From contig NZ_JABAII010000008.1 in the NCBI RefSeq assembly GCF_012641405.1, positions 291,111 through 355,110 of the forward strand: a stretch of DNA of 64,000 nt, in the 5' to 3' direction. Each line of letters begins with the position of its first letter. Position 1 is the first letter of the stretch. This DNA comes from Rhizobium sp. P40RR-XXII (GTDB lineage Bacteria; Pseudomonadota; Alphaproteobacteria; Rhizobiales; Rhizobiaceae). The notes beneath the pieces were generated by a model. It had not been told where the DNA came from and did not search any database. It saw nothing but the letters and a program-made list of their open reading frames with translations. The position numbers were made by a program, and so were the translations under genes. Shown piece after piece: positions 17,862-26,216 of this stretch.

Positions 17862-17939
17862 GCTTGCGAGATGACACTATCCTGAAAAAACCGCATGCCG
17901 GAGGGAAGCCGGCTTGCGGGCAAAAGCAAGGGAACTGAG

Positions 17940-19469
17940 ATGACCACGTTTTTATGCCCGAGCCTCGGCGATTTCGCGCGGCGCCTCGCCTATGGTGCGG
18001 CATTTTCTGCCGGACTGTTGATGCTAGGCCTGAGCCAAGCGCAAGCCGCCAAGACGACGCTCAATCTCGGCATGAGCGTCGAGCCGACGGGGCTCGATCC
18101 GACAATCGCCGCCCCCGTCGCGATCGGCCAGGTTACGTGGCAGAATATCTTCGAGGGGTTGGTCGCCATCGACGACGGCGGCAAGATCGTGCCGCAGCTC
18201 GCAAAGAGCTGGGAGATTTCGCCTGACGGCCTGACATATACATTCAAGCTGCAGACCGGGGTGAAATTCCATGACGGCCAAGTCTTCGATTCGGCGGCCG
18301 CCAAATTCACGCTCGATCGCGCCCGCGGCGCCCAATCCGTCAATCCGCAAAAGCGCTTCTTCGCCACCATCGTCTCGATCGACACGCCGGATGCGGAAAC
18401 GCTTGTCCTGCATCTTTCCTCGCCGACCGGCAGCCTGCTCTACTGGCTTGGCTGGCCGAGCTCGGTGATGGTCGGGCCGAAATCCTCCACCAACGACAAG
18501 ACGGCGCCGGTTGGCACCGGCCCGTTCAAATTCTCCGCCTGGGCCAAGGGCGATCATGTCGACCTCGTCAAGAACCCGGACTACTGGAACAAGTCGGTCG
18601 ATGTGAAACTCGAGAAGGTGACCTTCCGCTTCATTTCCGACCCACAGGCTGAAGCCGCGGCGCTGAAGGCCGGCGATCTCGACGCCTTTCCGGAATTCGC
18701 CGCGCCGGAGCTCATGAATTCCTTCGAGGGCGACCCAAGGCTGACGACCAAGATCGGCAACACCGAGCTGAAGGTTGTGGCCGGCATGAACAACACGCGC
18801 AAGCCCTTCGACGACAAGCGCGTGCGCCAGGCCCTGATGATGGCGCTCGACCGTAAGACGATCATCGAGGGTGCATGGTCCGGCCTGGGGACCGCGATCG
18901 GCAGCCACTACACGCCGAACGACCCCGGCTACAAGGACCTGACCGGTACGCTGCCCTACGATGCCGCCAAGGCCAAGGCCCTGCTTGCCGAAGCCGGCTA
19001 CCCGAACGGCTTTACCTTCACCATCAAGACGCCGCAGATGGCCTATGCGCCGCGCAGCGCGCAGGTGATGCAGGCGATGTTTGCCGATATCGGCGTGACG
19101 ATGAATATCGAGCCGACGGAATTTCCGGCGAAATGGGTGCAGGACGTTTTCAGCGGCCGCAACTACGAGATGACCATCGTTGCCCATGCCGAGCCGCTGG
19201 ATATCGATATCTATTCACGCGAGCCCTATTACTTCAACTACAAGAACCCTGATTTCAACGCGCTGATGAAGAAGATCCAGCTTACCGCCGATGCGGCCGA
19301 GCAGAACAAGCTCTACGGCGAGGCGCAGGCTATTCTTGCCGAGGACGTGCCCGCCCTCTTTCTCTTCGTCATGCCGAAGCTCGGCGTCTGGGACAAGAAG
19401 CTGAAGGGTCTCTGGGAGAACGAGCCCATCCCGTCGAACGTGTTGACCAACGTCTCCTGGGAAGACTGA
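17940..19469 (+). CDS. ABC transporter dipeptide/oligopeptide-type substrate-binding protein
   Basis: 509 residues from ATG 17940, which has an AGGGAACTGAG site; an earlier ATG at 17895 lacks one. A signal peptide of about 36 residues ends in SQAQA. The mature protein has family 5 solute-binding features: PTGLDPTIAAPVAIGQVTWQ, LAKSWEISPDGLTYTFKLQ, VKFHDGQVFDS, and VRQALMMALDRKTII. It captures peptides, or possibly an amide compound, in the periplasm for the two permeases directly downstream (45 bases and then an overlap). Confidence 0.93.
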   Translation: MTTFLCPSLGDFARRLAYGAAFSAGLLMLGLSQAQAAKTTLNLGMSVEPTGLDPTIAAPVAIGQVTWQNIFEGLVAIDDGGKIVPQLAKSWEISPDGLTYTFKLQTGVKFHDGQVFDSAAAKFTLDRARGAQSVNPQKRFFATIVSIDTPDAETLVLHLSSPTGSLLYWLGWPSSVMVGPKSSTNDKTAPVGTGPFKFSAWAKGDHVDLVKNPDYWNKSVDVKLEKVTFRFISDPQAEAAALKAGDLDAFPEFAAPELMNSFEGDPRLTTKIGNTELKVVAGMNNTRKPFDDKRVRQALMMALDRKTIIEGAWSGLGTAIGSHYTPNDPGYKDLTGTLPYDAAKAKALLAEAGYPNGFTFTIKTPQMAYAPRSAQVMQAMFADIGVTMNIEPTEFPAKWVQDVFSGRNYEMTIVAHAEPLDIDIYSREPYYFNYKNPDFNALMKKIQLTADAAEQNKLYGEAQAILAEDVPALFLFVMPKLGVWDKKLKGLWENEPIPSNVLTNVSWED

Positions 19470-19513
19470 GCGCATCCGCGTGACGATGCCGGCTGATCGG
19501 CCATGGACAAGTT

Positions 19514-20467
19514 ATGATCGCACTGCTCACCCGCCGGATTTTCGGACTGATCCTGACGCTGATCGCGGTCTCGCTGCTGGTCTTTGTGGTCATGGCGCTG
19601 CTGCCGGGCGACCCGGCCGCGATCACGCTCGGCACTTCGGCGACACCGGAGACGCTAGCCGCGCTCCGGCACGAGATGGGCCTCGATCAGCCTTTGATCA
19701 TCCGCTACGGACAATGGCTCGCCGGCGCGCTGACGGGTGATCTCGGTAGCTCCTATACTTACGGCGTGCCGGTTGCCGGCCTGATTGCCGAACGGCTTGC
19801 GGTCACCCTGCCGCTTGCTGCCCTTGCCATCCTGCTGTCCGTCCTCGTCGCCGTGCCGCTTGGTGTCGCGGCAGCTGCCAAGCGCGGCGGCTTCTTCGAT
19901 ATCGTGGCAACGCTGTTTTCGCAGATGGGGATTGCCGTGCCGGGCTTCTGGGTGGGGCTGCTGCTGGTGCTGCTATTTGCGACCTCGCTCGGCTGGATGC
20001 CGGCCGGCGGCTTTCCCGGCTGGGGCAGCGGAGCGTGGCCAGCCCTGAAATCGCTCGTGCTGCCCGCCTTCGCCCTTGCGCTGCCGCAGGCGGCGGTGCT
20101 GACAAGGGTCGCGCGCTCGGCCGTGCTCGATACGCTGCATGAGGATTTTGCCCGCACGGCGGTCGCCAAGGGCCTGTCGCGCAGCCGCGTCCTCTGGGGG
20201 CATGTGGTACCGAATGCGCTGGTGCCGGTGCTGACCATTCTCGGACTGCAGTTCACCTTTCTGGTTGCCGGCGCCGTGCTGATCGAAAACGTCTTCACCT
20301 TGCCCGGCCTTGGCCGCCTTGCCTACCAGGCCCTCAGCCAGCGCGATATCATCGTGCTTCAGGATGTCGTGCTGTTCTTTGCCGCCCTCGTCATCGTCGT
20401 GAATTTCCTGGTGGATCTCTCCTATCTTGCCATCGATCCCCGACTGCGAGCGGGAGGCGCACGATGA
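19514..20467 (+). CDS. ABC transporter permease, DppB type
   Basis: 317 residues with six membrane helices. The start MIALLTRRIFGLILTLIAVSLLVF is typical of DppB/OppB, as are LPGDPAA, the QWLAGALTGDLGSSYTYG loop and the EAA motif region DFARTAVAKGLSRSRVLWGHVVPNAL (residues 214-240), which contacts the ATPase. It forms the pore with the next gene product, whose start codon overlaps its stop by four bases. Confidence 0.93.
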   Translation: MIALLTRRIFGLILTLIAVSLLVFVVMALLPGDPAAITLGTSATPETLAALRHEMGLDQPLIIRYGQWLAGALTGDLGSSYTYGVPVAGLIAERLAVTLPLAALAILLSVLVAVPLGVAAAAKRGGFFDIVATLFSQMGIAVPGFWVGLLLVLLFATSLGWMPAGGFPGWGSGAWPALKSLVLPAFALALPQAAVLTRVARSAVLDTLHEDFARTAVAKGLSRSRVLWGHVVPNALVPVLTILGLQFTFLVAGAVLIENVFTLPGLGRLAYQALSQRDIIVLQDVVLFFAALVIVVNFLVDLSYLAIDPRLRAGGAR

Positions 20468-21330
20468 TCACCGCCGAAACCAGAGCCGCCGTCCGGCCTT
20501 ATCGCCGCCGTTTTCAGGCGTTGCGACGCGCGAACCTGATGGCCGGCGCCTTGATCACTGCTGCCCTCGTCTGCGTCGCCATCGTCTCGCTGTTCTGGAC
20601 GCCCGTGCCGCCGGCAAAGATGCAGATCACCCATAAGCTGCAGCCGCCCTTCGGCTTCGGGCTTCTCGGCACCGATCAGCTGGGCCACGACGTCCTGTCG
20701 ATGCTGATGGCCGGCTGCTGGAATTCGCTGTCGATCTCCGTTTCGGCCGTCGCGATCGGCGGTACGCTCGGAACGATTATCGGTGTTTCCGCCGCCGCCC
20801 AACGCGGCTTGTTCGAGGCCCTGATCATGCGGGCCTGCGACGTGATCTTCGCGTTGCCGCCGATCCTTTCGGCCATGATCCTCGGCGCGTTTCTTGGGAC
20901 CGGGCGCTCGACGGCCATTCTCGCCATTGCCGTCTTCATGGTGCCGGTCTTTGCCCGCGTCGCGCTCAGCTCGGCACTGCAGGCCTGGAGCCGGGATTAT
21001 GTGCTAGCGGCGCGCGCCATCGGCAATACACAGCTTGCCATCACGCTGCGCCATATCATGCCTAATATCATGGGCAGCATCATCGTCCAGGCGACGATCC
21101 AGCTCGGCCTTGCGATCCTCACCGAGGCCGGGCTTGCCTTCCTGGGCCTCAGCGTGCCGCCGCCGGCGCCGACCTGGGGACGGATGCTGGCCGACGCTCA
21201 GACCTATTTCCACGTCGCGCCGTGGCTGGCCCTGCTGCCGGGCCTTGCCATCGCGCTGACCGTCCTCGGCTTCAACCTGCTCGGCGACGGGCTGCGCGAT
21301 CTCCTCGACCCCCGCGAGGCGACGCGCTGA
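20464..21330 (+). CDS. ABC transporter permease, DppC type
   Basis: 288 residues, the DppC/OppC plan: a cytoplasmic N-terminus and first helix, then PPFGFGLLGTDQLGHDVLSM, then five helices with the EAA loop DYVLAARAIGNTQLAITLRHIMPN. It overlaps the DppB-type gene by four bases (ATGA), indicating translational coupling. No ATP-binding gene follows; the amidase comes next after 23 bases. The importer must borrow an ATPase encoded elsewhere or have lost its own. Confidence 0.93.
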   Translation: MITAETRAAVRPYRRRFQALRRANLMAGALITAALVCVAIVSLFWTPVPPAKMQITHKLQPPFGFGLLGTDQLGHDVLSMLMAGCWNSLSISVSAVAIGGTLGTIIGVSAAAQRGLFEALIMRACDVIFALPPILSAMILGAFLGTGRSTAILAIAVFMVPVFARVALSSALQAWSRDYVLAARAIGNTQLAITLRHIMPNIMGSIIVQATIQLGLAILTEAGLAFLGLSVPPPAPTWGRMLADAQTYFHVAPWLALLPGLAIALTVLGFNLLGDGLRDLLDPREATR

Positions 21331-21353
21331 TTGAGACATGAAGAGTATAGATC

Positions 21354-22745
21354 ATGACCGAACCGACCGATCTTTCCATCCGAGACCTCAGGCGCAAATT
21401 TGCCGACAAGAGCCTGTCTCCCAGCGAATACTGGCTGGCGCTTGAAGAACTTATCGAGGCATGGGAGCCGACAATCGCTGCTCTCTATGCCTATGATCCA
21501 GAAGATGCACGCAGGCAGGCGGCCGCATCCACGGAGCGCTGGGCAAAGGGTAGACCGCTCGGAGCCCTGGACGGCATTCCGGTGACGCTGAAAGAGCTGA
21601 TCGCCACCAAGGGCCAGCCGGTGCCGCTCGGCACGGCCGCCGTCGAGCTTGTTCCCGCCGCCGAGGACGCGCCGATCGCCGCCCGCATGCGCGAGGACGG
21701 CGCGGTGATTTTCGCGAAAACTACCTGTCCCGACTACGGCATGCTCTCCTCCGGCCTGTCCAGTTTTCACAAGCTCAGCCGCAATCCTTGGGATCCCAGC
21801 CAAAATCCGGGCGGCTCCAGCGCCGGCGCGGCGGCCGCCGCAGCAGCCGGCTACGGACCGCTGCATATCGGCACCGATATCGGCGGCTCGGTGCGGCTGC
21901 CGGCGGGCTGGACGGGCATTTTCGGCTTCAAGCCAAGCCATGGCCGCATTCCGGTCGATCCCTATTATGTCGGGCGATGCGCCGGACCGATGACCCGCAC
22001 GGTCGAGGATGCCGCCTTCTCCATGGCGACGCTGTCGCGTCCCGACTGGCGCGACGGCACCAGCCTGCCGCCGAACGGGATCGACTGGATGGATCTCGGC
22101 GTCGACGTCAGCGGCATGAAGATCGGCCTGATGCTGGATGCCGGCTGCGGCCTGCCCGTCGATGACGAGGTGCGTGACGCAGTCCTTGCCGCCGCCAGGC
22201 GCTTCGAGGACGCAGGCGCGACTATCATCGACGTTGCGCCAGTGCTAACCAGGCGGATGCTCGACGGGCTCGATGTCTTCTGGCGCGCGCGCTTCTGGGG
22301 CGACATCATGGGATTGAGCGAGGAGCGGCGAAACTCAATCCTGCCCTATATCCACAGCTGGGCAAAGGGCGGCGCCGATGTCAGCGGCGTCGATGCCGTT
22401 CGCGGTTTCAACCAGACGATCGAGATGCGCAAGAGCTGCGGCAGGCTCTTCACCGAAGTCGACGCCGTGCTTTCGCCGACCAATCCGATCGTGTCCTATC
22501 CCGCCGAATGGGCCTCCCCCACCAACGATCCTGCCCTGCCCTTCGAGCACATCGGCTTCACCGTTCCGTGGAACATGTCGGAGCAGCCGGCCTCGTCGAT
22601 CAATTGCGGCTTCTCCCGCTCCGGCATGCCGATCGGCCTGCAGATCGTCGGCCCGCGCTTCGACGACATGCTGGTACTTCGTCTCTCGAAGGCCTTCGAG
22701 GATTGGAGCGGCGGCGTGACCAACTGGCCGAAACGGCCGGGATGA
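21354..22745 (+). CDS. Amidase (amidase signature family)
   Basis: 463 residues with the full Ser-cisSer-Lys triad: Lys80 in GIPVTLKELIA, cis-Ser155 in NPGGSSAGAAAAAA, and nucleophile Ser179 in GTDIGGSVRLPAGW. The C-terminal half is regular for the family. It hydrolyses an amide bond in a cytoplasmic substrate. Being the last gene after the importer, it probably acts on what the importer brings in; with the P1 peptidase at the other end, the cluster holds two amide-splitting enzymes. The gene ends shortly before the convergent Lrp gene. Confidence 0.92.
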   Translation: MTEPTDLSIRDLRRKFADKSLSPSEYWLALEELIEAWEPTIAALYAYDPEDARRQAAASTERWAKGRPLGALDGIPVTLKELIATKGQPVPLGTAAVELVPAAEDAPIAARMREDGAVIFAKTTCPDYGMLSSGLSSFHKLSRNPWDPSQNPGGSSAGAAAAAAAGYGPLHIGTDIGGSVRLPAGWTGIFGFKPSHGRIPVDPYYVGRCAGPMTRTVEDAAFSMATLSRPDWRDGTSLPPNGIDWMDLGVDVSGMKIGLMLDAGCGLPVDDEVRDAVLAAARRFEDAGATIIDVAPVLTRRMLDGLDVFWRARFWGDIMGLSEERRNSILPYIHSWAKGGADVSGVDAVRGFNQTIEMRKSCGRLFTEVDAVLSPTNPIVSYPAEWASPTNDPALPFEHIGFTVPWNMSEQPASSINCGFSRSGMPIGLQIVGPRFDDMLVLRLSKAFEDWSGGVTNWPKRPG

Positions 22746-22767
22746 ACAGCACCATGCGGACAGCCGG

Positions 22768-23247
22768 CTAATCCCGCGCCAGTGGCAAGGAAAGACCGAC
22801 CTTCACCCGGTCCATGGCAACGAGCGATTTGAATTTCGTGACATTCGGATTGTCGTAGAACAGACGCCTCGTCAGCGCCTCATAGTCGGACATGCTGGCC
22901 ACGACGACGACAAGCACGAAATCCGCTTCGCCGGTGACCTGATAGCATTGCTGAACTTCCGGCGCCTCCAGGAAGCTGCGCTTAATCGCATTGATCAGGT
23001 CATAACGCTCGTTTGCGATATGGACCTCGACGATGATAGTGATCGGCAAGCCTATCGTTGCCGGATTGATGACGGCAATATTCGTCTCAATAACGCCATC
23101 AGCCTGCATGCGCTTGATGCGCCGCTGCACGGCGGGCGCCGAGAGATTGACCAGTTCGCCGATCTTGCGCTGCGGAGCGCTGCTGTCTTTCTGAAGAAGA
23201 TCGAGAATCGCCAGGTCGAATTCATCGAGATCGGCGGGTTTGCGCAT
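22768..23247 (-). CDS. Lrp/AsnC family transcriptional regulator
   Basis: 159 residues. An N-terminal helix-turn-helix (LDEFDLAILDLLQKDSSAPQ, then APAVQRRIKRMQADGVI) is followed by a RAM ligand-binding domain (VQQCYQVTGEADFVLVVV). Such regulators respond to amino acids. It diverges from the EamA exporter gene at 23372, so control of that transporter and of itself through the 124-base gap is likely. Confidence 0.93.
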   Translation of the reverse strand: MRKPADLDEFDLAILDLLQKDSSAPQRKIGELVNLSAPAVQRRIKRMQADGVIETNIAVINPATIGLPITIIVEVHIANERYDLINAIKRSFLEAPEVQQCYQVTGEADFVLVVVVASMSDYEALTRRLFYDNPNVTKFKSLVAMDRVKVGLSLPLARD

Positions 23248-23371
23248 TTCAAAACATCCTTACCGCAAAGAGGAAACAAAATTGCATGGAAACCGTCAAA
23301 ATGGAGCCAAATACTCTTCCCGCATGTAATAGCTTTGCGCCACACATCATCTGACTTGCAAAGGCACGAGA

Positions 23372-24337
23372 ATGTCACAGCCGGACACCGATTACGATAC
23401 AGGCGCCGCGGATCTTGGCGAGAGGACGGGTTCAAGCCGCCATGCTACCGGCAAGACAGGCTCCGGCCACTCGAAAGGGTTTCTTTTCGGGGTCGTGGCA
23501 ATGCTCCTTGCCGCGCTGGCCATGAGTATCTCCCCAAGCCTCGTACGCCTGGCCGATGTCGGACCTTTCGCCAGCGCATTCTGGCGCGTCTTCCTTGCGC
23601 TGCCTGTCCTCTGGATCTGGATGCGATATGCGGAGGCTTCGGAGGTCACGGCACCCCGTGCCAGTTTTACGCTGCCGACCATTCTCGCCGGCATCGCCTT
23701 TACGGGGGACCTGTTCTTCTGGCACCTCGCTATCGTGCGGACGACCATAGCCAATGCGACATTCTTTGCGACCATGGCGCCGCTCTGGGTCGTCATCTTC
23801 GGCTGGCTTCTCCTGCGGCAGCGGGTCGATCGCACCACACTGATCGGGCTTCTGGTCTGCCTTGCGGGCGGCACGGCGCTGGTGGCGCAAAGCCTTGCAT
23901 TCAATCCAAGCCGCGCCGTCGGCGATACGCTTGCCATCGTCACCGGTGCGTTCTTCGGCCTCTATTTCCTGGCGGTCGGCGGGGCGCGGCCAACGACGAA
24001 TGCGGCACGCGTCACTTTCGAACTCAGCGTCATCACCGCCACGATCCTGTTCCTGGTCGCCTTCTTCTTCGAACCGCGGATATTGCCACAGTCGATTTCG
24101 GGATGGTGCGTGCTTCTGGCGCTGGGCCTCATCAGCCATGCCGGCGGACAAGGCCTGCTTTCGGTGGCACTCGGACGGTTGCCGACCGTTTTCTCCTCGC
24201 TCGTCATTTTCCTGGAATCGATCGCAGCCGCACTTTTCGCCTGGTTCCTGTTCGGCGAAAACGTCACGCTGATCCAAGCTCTCGGCGGCCTCGTCATCAT
24301 CGCCGGGATCTGGATCGCCCGGCCGCGCACGCCGTAA
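23372..24337 (+). CDS. EamA/DMT family transporter
   Basis: 321 residues, ten predicted helices in two EamA repeats. A polar 35-residue N-terminal tail precedes the first helix (GVVAMLLAALAMSISPSLVRL). FLALPVLWIWMRYA and the closing LIQALGGLVIIAGIWIARP are typical. These carriers usually export amino acids or other metabolites. Divergent pairing with an Lrp-type regulator is a common arrangement for amino-acid exporters and supports that role (inference). Confidence 0.9.
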   Translation: MSQPDTDYDTGAADLGERTGSSRHATGKTGSGHSKGFLFGVVAMLLAALAMSISPSLVRLADVGPFASAFWRVFLALPVLWIWMRYAEASEVTAPRASFTLPTILAGIAFTGDLFFWHLAIVRTTIANATFFATMAPLWVVIFGWLLLRQRVDRTTLIGLLVCLAGGTALVAQSLAFNPSRAVGDTLAIVTGAFFGLYFLAVGGARPTTNAARVTFELSVITATILFLVAFFFEPRILPQSISGWCVLLALGLISHAGGQGLLSVALGRLPTVFSSLVIFLESIAAALFAWFLFGENVTLIQALGGLVIIAGIWIARPRTP

Positions 24338-24360
24338 AACGACCGTTCGAGTACCGTCGC

Positions 24361-24600
24361 CTACAAGGTTGCGGCACCCTTTTCCTTGGTGTCGGCGTGA
24401 AGATCGTGCAACGCCTTCTCGATCACGCGCAGATCGTCCTGCAGGCCATCATCCGCACTCATCGAGCTTTCGCTGCCGGCGCGCTGGATGGCCCGAGCCT
24501 CGCTCTGCAGCTCGCGCAACCTGTCGATCTTGCCGTTCTTGCGCATGTGGTTGTCGAGCAGAATATCCCGGACCGTCTTTTCCATGGCCGTGATGGGCAT
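24361..24600 (-). CDS. Small hypothetical helical protein
   Basis: 79 residues from ATG 24600, preceded by a strong GAGGAG site. The protein is almost wholly charged helix (EKTVRDILLDNHMRKNGKID, LRELQSEARAIQRAG) with no membrane or signal segment, so a coiled coil is likely. No family recognised. It lies in the same direction as the NlpC/P60 gene upstream, separated by about 128 bases, and converges on the EamA gene. Confidence 0.6.
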   Translation of the reverse strand: MPITAMEKTVRDILLDNHMRKNGKIDRLRELQSEARAIQRAGSESSMSADDGLQDDLRVIEKALHDLHADTKEKGAATL

Positions 24601-24728
24601 GAGCTTTCTCCTCTCGATAGGATATCTCGATCAAAGAGATAACGAGCAAAAGAAAGAGCGGTTCCGGGGCGCTGTAACACTTTGAGATGCTGAATAATTC
24701 CTTAAATCGATTCCGATTTAAGGGATTA

Positions 24729-25586
24729 TCAGTCGTCGGTGAAACGGCGATAACCCGTCGGCTGTTCGTAGAGCCATCCGATGCGCTCGACGGCGGCGGC
24801 AAAATTCTCACGAGCGACAGTCATGGTATGGCCGTTGGCGTGGACGATGGTTTCCGGACCTTCCATGATGGCGACATGGCCCTTCCAGAAGACGAAATCA
24901 CCGCGCTTCAGCTCGTCGCGCGTAATCGGCTGGCCGAGGCCGGCGGCCTGCATGTCGGTATCGCGGGGTGCTGCGCGGCCGGTCATCGACAGCGCCAGCT
25001 GCACAAGGCCGGAGCAATCGATGCCAAGCCCGGAGCGGCCGCCCCAGAGATAGGGCGTCTCGATAAAGCGCAAGGCGACATCGACGAAGTCACCGCCGCG
25101 GTTGTCGCCGATTGGCTGCACATGTTTTGCGAAGATCGCGGTACCGTCCTCCAGGACGACATAGTGATTGCCGCGCGCCTCCGCCATGCCGGTCACATGC
25201 ACGAGGCTGCCCATGGAGAGGACCGCGGCATGCGGCTTGCGCAGCTCCGGCTCGGGATAGAGGAAAGTGCGCTGCGGAATGACGACATGGGTGGGCGCCG
25301 CCGCGCCTTCCTTGATCGCCCCTTCGGGGAGATAGCCGACATAGCTGTCGGCGAGTGCCTTCACCCAGCACCAGCCATCGCGGCGCTCGAAAACCGCGAC
25401 TTCCTCGCCCATCAGCAGCTCGGTATCGATGCCCGAAGCCAGATCCGGCTTGGGCCGAAGCGCGACGACGGGAACGGCAACACGGGCGCTGTTGCCTTCA
25501 GCGAAGCGCTCGGCCTCAACTTTACCTTTAAGAGAGGCCTCGGCGAGATCGGGCCTGAAAGCATTGAGGCGGCGGTCGAGCGTCAT
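24729..25586 (-). CDS. NlpC/P60 family peptidase with SH3-like domains
   Basis: 285 residues from ATG 25586; the open frame extends further upstream but into the MarR gene. Two SH3b-like regions (about residues 36-92 and 105-155) precede the NlpC/P60 domain with YLWGGRSGLGIDCSGLVQ (catalytic Cys191), RGDFVFWKGHVAIM (His237) and third residue His249 in IVHANGH. This class cuts gamma-D-Glu-meso-DAP bonds, typically in recycled peptidoglycan peptides. No signal peptide is seen, consistent with a cytoplasmic recycling role. The start lies 16 bases after the MarR stop, so they share an mRNA. Confidence 0.9.
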   Translation of the reverse strand: MTLDRRLNAFRPDLAEASLKGKVEAERFAEGNSARVAVPVVALRPKPDLASGIDTELLMGEEVAVFERRDGWCWVKALADSYVGYLPEGAIKEGAAAPTHVVIPQRTFLYPEPELRKPHAAVLSMGSLVHVTGMAEARGNHYVVLEDGTAIFAKHVQPIGDNRGGDFVDVALRFIETPYLWGGRSGLGIDCSGLVQLALSMTGRAAPRDTDMQAAGLGQPITRDELKRGDFVFWKGHVAIMEGPETIVHANGHTMTVARENFAAAVERIGWLYEQPTGYRRFTDD

Positions 25587-25602
25587 GACGAAATTCCTGA
25601 GG

Positions 25603-25953
25603 TTACAATTTGCGGCCGTGCTCGATGACGAGATCGCCGAGTTTTTCAAGATAGAGCGCGCCGGTGACCGTACGCTTAATGATGACGTTGCGGCGGTCGC
25701 GATCGTCGCGCACGCGGTCGACCAAACCCATCGCGCCCATGGTGTCAAGCGCCCTAGTGATGACCGGCTTGGTGACGCCGAGCGTCGCGGCAAGGCCACG
25801 AACGGTATGTGGCGGCGGCACGAGATAGATTTGAAGCAGGATCGCCATCTGCCGCAAGGTCAAATCATGATCCTCGCGGCGCACCTGAGCGAGCGTCACG
25901 CCATGCCAGAGGCCAAGAGCCTGCGAGGCAGAGAGATCAAGCGGCAAAAGCAA
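25603..25953 (-). CDS. MarR family transcriptional regulator
   Basis: 116 residues, rather short for the family. The winged helix is clear: LTLRQMAILLQIYL, VRGLAATLGVTKPVITRALDT, and the wing VRDDRDRRNVIIKRT. The C-terminal dimer helix is brief (ALYLEKLGDLVIEHGRKL). It precedes the NlpC/P60 gene by 16 bases in one operon. The palindromic repeat at 26037-26194 lies upstream, between it and the aminopeptidase. Confidence 0.85.
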   Translation of the reverse strand: MLLPLDLSASQALGLWHGVTLAQVRREDHDLTLRQMAILLQIYLVPPPHTVRGLAATLGVTKPVITRALDTMGAMGLVDRVRDDRDRRNVIIKRTVTGALYLEKLGDLVIEHGRKL

Positions 25954-26036
25954 CCCCGAAATTCGTTACGCTACCGTTTCAGTCTCGGCCAAGATCATGG
26001 CGGTTTCAAGGGGACTAACGACGAAACGATCTGTGG

Positions 26037-26194
26037 CCGCCTCGTGGTTCGAGGCCTTGCCGCCTACGCTAACGCTGCGGCAACAAGGCACCTCACCATG
26101 AGGTGGAACTGCTCTCGCAGTTGGACGACAAAGATCAGCCTTCATGGTGAGGCGCGAAGGTCCATAGGACCGTAGCCTCGAACCACGAAGGCGG
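26037..26194. repeat. RIME-like palindromic intergenic element, copy 2
   Basis: About 158 bases bounded by inverted ends (CCGCCTCGTGGTTCGAGGC at 26037-26055 and its near complement ending 26194, with one extra base). Inner palindromes such as CCTCACCATGAGG (26091-26103) match the plan of copy 1 at 15589-15743. It fills the gap between the M17 aminopeptidase stop and the MarR start. Confidence 0.75.
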
Positions 26195-26216
26195 ATGAAG
26201 GGCGGCGCGTCGACCC

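Noticed and set aside
22948..24642. Plus-strand open frame of 564 codons
   Set aside because: It spans the Lrp gene in antisense, the divergent promoter and the EamA gene in another frame.
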